From Coriobacteriia bacterium (lineage in GTDB: Bacteria; Actinomycetota; Coriobacteriia; Anaerosomatales; Anaerosomataceae): a stretch of DNA of 38,009 nucleotides. Shown here piece after piece: positions 35,186 through 38,009 of the stretch; the first letter of the stretch is position 1, and the number at the start of each line of letters is the position of its first letter. The notes below the pieces were generated by a model. It made no database searches. It was given only the letters and a program-made list of their open reading frames with translations, and was not told where the DNA came from. Both the position numbers and the translations under genes were made by a program. Location: the NCBI GenBank assembly GCA_016933785.1, contig JAFGAG010000017.1, positions 1 through 38,009 on the forward strand. The letters are read 5' to 3'.

Positions 35186-35755
35186 TCACGCCTCGGCTTC
35201 TGCCGCGAGCACGACCGCGTCTGCAACCTGCCTGAGCGTCATGCGCCGGTCCATCGCGAGCTTCTGCAGCCTCCTGAACGCCTCGGGCTCGGTGAGCCCT
35301 TTGGCCATCAGTACGCCCTTGGCGCGGTCGAGCGCTTTGCGTGTCTCGAGCCTGTCGGAGAGGTCGTCCACCTCAGTCTCGAGCGCCCTGGCCTCGGCGA
35401 ACCGTGTCGCGGCGATCGTCATCGCCGGCACGACGTCGGCGCGGGTGAACGGCTTGACCACGTACGCCATCGCGCCCGCCGCAGTCGCATCCTCCACGTA
35501 AGCCTGCTGGGAGAACGCGGTCACCATCACCACCGGAGCGATCCGCTCCTCGCCGATGACGCGCGCCGCCTCCAGACCGTCGGTGCCCGGCATCTTCACA
35601 TCCATGAAGACGATATCGGGCCGGAGCTCACGCGCCTTGGAGATCGCCTCGGCGCCATCCCGCGCCTCACCCACGACCTCGTGCCCCTCCTCGGAAAGCA
35701 TCTCTCTGAGGTCCATGCGGATGAGCGCTTCATCCTCGGCGATCAGTACGCGCAT
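35186..35755 (-). CDS. pdtaR: ANTAR-domain response regulator (PdtaR-like)
   Basis: The 189-residue protein has a receiver (about residues 1-118) with the acidic pair E7-D8, the phosphoacceptor Asp52 in FMDVKMPG, Thr79 and Lys101 (VVKPFT), all intact. A short coiled coil leads to a C-terminal ANTAR RNA-binding domain (about 130-180) with the LETRKALDRAKGVLMAKGLTEPEAFRRL signature split here as ALDRAKGVLM and EPEAFRRLQK. ANTAR proteins dimerise on phosphorylation and bind paired hexaloop RNA hairpins to block terminators. It is encoded nine bases after its probable kinase. A matching target RNA lies 2 kb away, before the glutamate synthase operon. Confidence 0.93.
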   Translation of the reverse strand: MRVLIAEDEALIRMDLREMLSEEGHEVVGEARDGAEAISKARELRPDIVFMDVKMPGTDGLEAARVIGEERIAPVVMVTAFSQQAYVEDATAAGAMAYVVKPFTRADVVPAMTIAATRFAEARALETEVDDLSDRLETRKALDRAKGVLMAKGLTEPEAFRRLQKLAMDRRMTLRQVADAVVLAAEAEA

Positions 35756-35764
35756 GCTCTCTCC

Positions 35765-37177
35765 TCACCCCGCCGCGGAAAGCGGCACGACCACGGTCAC
35801 ACGGGTCTCATCGCCCGCATGGAACGCGAGCGTCCCGCGCAGATCGTCTTCCACGACCGTCTTGACGATAGCGAGGCCGAGATGCGATGACGAACCGGCC
35901 TCGAAGCCCGGCTCGAGCGCTCCCGCGCTGTCGCGGACCTCGAGCGTGACGTCGGTCACCCGGCGCTGCAAGGACACGGCGACCGATCCGCTGCCGAGCG
36001 GGCCGACACCGTGCTCGATCGCATTATGCACGAGCTCGGCCACCACCAATGCGAGCGAGGTCGCCACCTGTGCGGGAACGAGCCCGGTGTCACCCTCGAC
36101 CGTGATCTCGATCGCGCTGTCCTGACCCGTCAGCCCACGCCTCACCATGTCCACCACCGTGGACATGGCAGCGGCGAGATCAACCGACTCGTCGGCCGAA
36201 GACGCGAGCATCTCGTGCACGACCGCCATCGAGGAGACACGCTCCACCGCTTCTTCCAACGCGCGGGCCGCCTCCTCGCTCGTCGAGCGGCGTGCCTGGA
36301 TGCGCAGGAGTGACGCGATCGTCTGCAGGTTGTTCTTCACCCGGTGGTGCACCTCGCGGATGGCCATCTCCTTGACGTGCAGCTCCTGGTCGCGGCGGAC
36401 CGCGTCTGTCACGTCTTCCACGAGCACCAGGGCGCCGCCCGCGAGACCGATCGTGCGATACCGTAGGCTCCGGCCACTGACGGCGACGGTGACGCCGCGC
36501 GCGCTGTCACTGCCGAGCACCGGCGCCACCGCCGTGGCGCCTCCGGGGATCGTCGCCGAGGCGCTGCCCTCGAGCGAGCCCTCGAGACCGGCGAGCCGCA
36601 GGATGTTGACCGCGTTAGGGCTTGCATACGCCACGACCCCATCGGTGGCGACCTCCATGACCCCGTCTCCCGCGAGCCGGGACGTCGCGTACAGCCCGCC
36701 GGTGTCCAGGTCGGTCAGAGGTCCTTGCTGCATCCGCTCGAGCACGCTCGCAGCGAGCCGCATGAACGCGACCTCCATCTTGCCCGGCGCTTCGGCGACG
36801 GGTTGCGCCACGTGGCGAACGGCTACCGCATACGGCCGATCGGGTGGACCGATCGGGTAACCGGTGGCGGTGAACGCGATCCCCTTGCGGACCCGCCGCT
36901 TCACACTGCACGCCGGTGCGCCGGTCTCGAGCGCGTCGTAGGCCTCGGGCTCCTCAGTCCGGTCCACGGACTGCCCGAGCCTAGTGACGGGTACTGCCGA
37001 CATCGCGGTCATCGGACGGGCATCGGCCACCACGAGCAGTCGGCCGTCGAGCGGGACGAGCAGCGTGACATCGCCGTAGCCGAGGTCAGCGGTCAGCTGG
37101 AGGTTGGCTGCCACGTTCTCCACGTGAGCGCGCGAAACCGGATCCAGCGTGTCGGGCAGTGTGATGGGATCGTCCAT
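35765..37177 (-). CDS. pdtaS: Sensor histidine kinase, PdtaS-like (HisKA_2 type)
   Basis: The 470-residue protein lacks membrane helices. Residues about 1-150 resemble the H_kinase_N sensory domain of PdtaS, followed by a PAS-like region (about 160-260), a HisKA_2 dimerisation domain with EVHHRVKNNLQTIASLL at 276-292 (phospho-accepting His277 or 278), and a HATPase domain with VVAELVHNAIEHG and HLGLAIV. It should phosphorylate the ANTAR regulator encoded next. The ATG at 37177 has no ribosome site; a TATACT promoter box ends six bases before it, so the mRNA is probably leaderless. An in-frame upstream start would place that box inside the gene. Confidence 0.92.
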   Translation of the reverse strand: MDDPITLPDTLDPVSRAHVENVAANLQLTADLGYGDVTLLVPLDGRLLVVADARPMTAMSAVPVTRLGQSVDRTEEPEAYDALETGAPACSVKRRVRKGIAFTATGYPIGPPDRPYAVAVRHVAQPVAEAPGKMEVAFMRLAASVLERMQQGPLTDLDTGGLYATSRLAGDGVMEVATDGVVAYASPNAVNILRLAGLEGSLEGSASATIPGGATAVAPVLGSDSARGVTVAVSGRSLRYRTIGLAGGALVLVEDVTDAVRRDQELHVKEMAIREVHHRVKNNLQTIASLLRIQARRSTSEEAARALEEAVERVSSMAVVHEMLASSADESVDLAAAMSTVVDMVRRGLTGQDSAIEITVEGDTGLVPAQVATSLALVVAELVHNAIEHGVGPLGSGSVAVSLQRRVTDVTLEVRDSAGALEPGFEAGSSSHLGLAIVKTVVEDDLRGTLAFHAGDETRVTVVVPLSAAG

Positions 37178-37183
37178 GCGAGG

Positions 37184-37189
37184 AGTATA
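37184..37189 (-). promoter_or_regulatory. -10 box giving a leaderless pdtaS transcript
   Basis: TATACT on the minus strand is followed by exactly six bases and then the pdtaS ATG, putting the predicted start site on the A of the ATG. The upstream hexamer TTCTCC at about 18 bases is a weak -35. Leaderless mRNAs are common in actinobacteria. Confidence 0.55.
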
Positions 37190-37319
37190 CGCGCGCCAGG
37201 TCGCGCAGGAGAATCGGCGTTCGGGCTCTGTTGACACCAGGCCGATACCAACTGGAGCGCATGACCGGTTCGTGTTCGCGTATCATGTCCTCGTAAGCAC
37301 CGGGGGCGCGGAGGGGAAT

Positions 37320-37877
37320 ATGTCGTTCGGTTCGACCACCATGTACATCTATGCGTACATCGCATTCGCGCTCGTGTACCTCATCGGGAGTGCGATTTCG
37401 GCGACCAGCGCCCTGCGGATCTCGCTGCTGCTATCCCGTTCCCACTCCACTGACAGCGGAAACGTCACTCCGGCGCCGCTGGGCCCGGTCCTTGGCTACG
37501 GACGCCGCCTCGTGGACTGCACACAGGCAGCCACCGTGTTGCCGCTCGTCTACATCGTTGGCAGCATGTTCCTCGGCTCGCTGATCGCCCGCGACCCCGA
37601 TGCCGCCCGCGCCATCAACGTCGCGTGGGTCGTCTTCACGCTGGTGTGTGCCGCCGCGAGCATCGTGCTCGCAGCCCTGGCGCTCAAGGCCTACCGCCAG
37701 ATGGGACCGGCGTACCGCCAAACATCGGGTGCCGCGCCTGACGCGCTCCAGCGGGTCGGCGTCAGACTCGGCGTGAGCGCTGCGCTGTTGCTCGTGGTCG
37801 CCGCCTTCACCCTCCTCAACGCGTGGTCGGTGGTCGGCGATCTCGGGGCGCTCCAAGCGGTGGACTTCCTCCTGTAG
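37320..37877 (+). CDS. Small membrane protein with four helices, unknown function
   Basis: The 185-residue protein has about four membrane helices (roughly residues 8-32, 72-92, 98-125 and 150-175) and no recognised domain. The central stretch has a possible cytosolic loop rich in Ser and Pro. The ATG at 37320 follows GGAGG by five bases; upstream in-frame codons lie in the pdtaS promoter region and lack a ribosome site. It is divergent from pdtaS, with 142 bases between, and is followed by tRNA-Leu on the same strand. A TTGACA at 37231-37236 lies before it, but no -10 is at the right distance. Confidence 0.75.
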   Translation: MSFGSTTMYIYAYIAFALVYLIGSAISATSALRISLLLSRSHSTDSGNVTPAPLGPVLGYGRRLVDCTQAATVLPLVYIVGSMFLGSLIARDPDAARAINVAWVVFTLVCAAASIVLAALALKAYRQMGPAYRQTSGAAPDALQRVGVRLGVSAALLLVVAAFTLLNAWSVVGDLGALQAVDFLL

Positions 37878-37889
37878 GGGTCCCACGGG

Positions 37890-37895
37890 TACTAT
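37890..37895 (+). promoter_or_regulatory. Possible -10 box of tRNA-Leu
   Basis: TACTAT lies 26 bases before the mature tRNA. No convincing -35 precedes it, because that position falls in the end of the upstream gene. Confidence 0.3.
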
Positions 37896-37921
37896 CTCTT
37901 AGGTGATTCACGCGCCCCCAT

Positions 37922-38007
37922 GCCCGGGTGGCGGAATGGCAGACGCGGAGGTCTCAAAAACCTCTGTCCGAAAGGGCGTGTGGGTTCGACTCCCACCCCG
38001 GGCACCA
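37922..38007 (+). tRNA. tRNA-Leu(CAA)
   Basis: The 86-base tRNA folds fully: a 7-bp acceptor stem (GCCCGGG with CCCGGGC), discriminator A and an encoded CCA end; an anticodon stem GAGGT/ACCTC with loop CTCAAAA, giving anticodon CAA at 37975-20 to -18, that is 37955-37957; a variable arm of 15 bases, as in class II leucine tRNAs; and a T arm GTGGG/CCCAC with loop TTCGACT. It reads UUG codons. Confidence 0.97.
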
Positions 38008-38009
38008 TA

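Noticed and set aside
37231-37236. TTGACA as the -35 of the small membrane protein at 37320.
   Set aside because: No -10 at 15-19 bases; TATCAT at 37281 is too far away.

Overview
The window is a GC-rich, gene-dense chromosomal segment from what looks like an anaerobic, deep-branching actinobacterium, perhaps a Coriobacteriia/OPB41-type lineage. The reasons are a GlnR-like regulator beside glnA, a PdtaS/PdtaR-type kinase with an ANTAR response regulator, two secreted proteins with three C-terminal cell-wall-binding type 2 (CWB2) repeats, an archaeal-type split glutamate synthase with ferredoxin and heterodisulfide-reductase modules, and a LarE sulfur transferase. The lineage is inferred from gene content only. 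I see no mobile element, CRISPR array or prophage.

Layout. 1-4475: start of uvrA (minus strand), then amt-glnB-glnD (plus). 4462-9564: acs, larE, a small membrane protein, and a UbiB/AarF kinase with a small coiled-coil partner. 9670-13774: a minus-strand operon of ABC ATPase, ABC-2 permease and a P1B heavy-metal ATPase whose reading frame crosses an in-frame UGA. 13954-22208: an anchored exported protein, uvrB, coaE, rpsA, polA and a methyltransferase. 22302-28017: a CWB2 protein, glnR, glnA and a GNAT acetyltransferase. 28002-32973: the operon hdrBC-gltB1-gltB2-gltB3 (minus). 33175-38007: a second CWB2 protein, pdtaR, pdtaS, a small membrane protein and tRNA-Leu(CAA).

How the genes work together. 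Most of the window concerns nitrogen assimilation: ammonium channel, PII, PII-modifying enzyme, glutamine synthetase, GlnR and glutamate synthase. The promoter regions of glnA and of the glutamate synthase operon each carry an exact GAAAC-n6-GAAAC repeat, the expected type of GlnR box, and amt has a looser copy.

Two observations stand out. (1) The leader of the hdrBC-gltB operon folds as a dual-hexaloop ANTAR-target RNA (loops AAUGGC and AACGAC, both with A1 and G4). Its second hairpin shares bases with a strong intrinsic terminator. An ANTAR response regulator is encoded 2 kb upstream, so the operon appears to be controlled twice: by GlnR at initiation and by ANTAR antitermination. (2) The P-type ATPase has UGA exactly where the first cysteine of its second CxxC metal-binding motif should be. 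A short stem-loop lies at the distance expected for a bacterial SECIS, so the protein may be a selenoprotein of 795 residues. The HdrB-HdrC fusion in the glutamate synthase operon, with no NADPH subunit, is a third point of interest because it suggests an unusual electron route to glutamate synthase.

All calls come from reading the sequence and from known family features; no database search or folding program was run.
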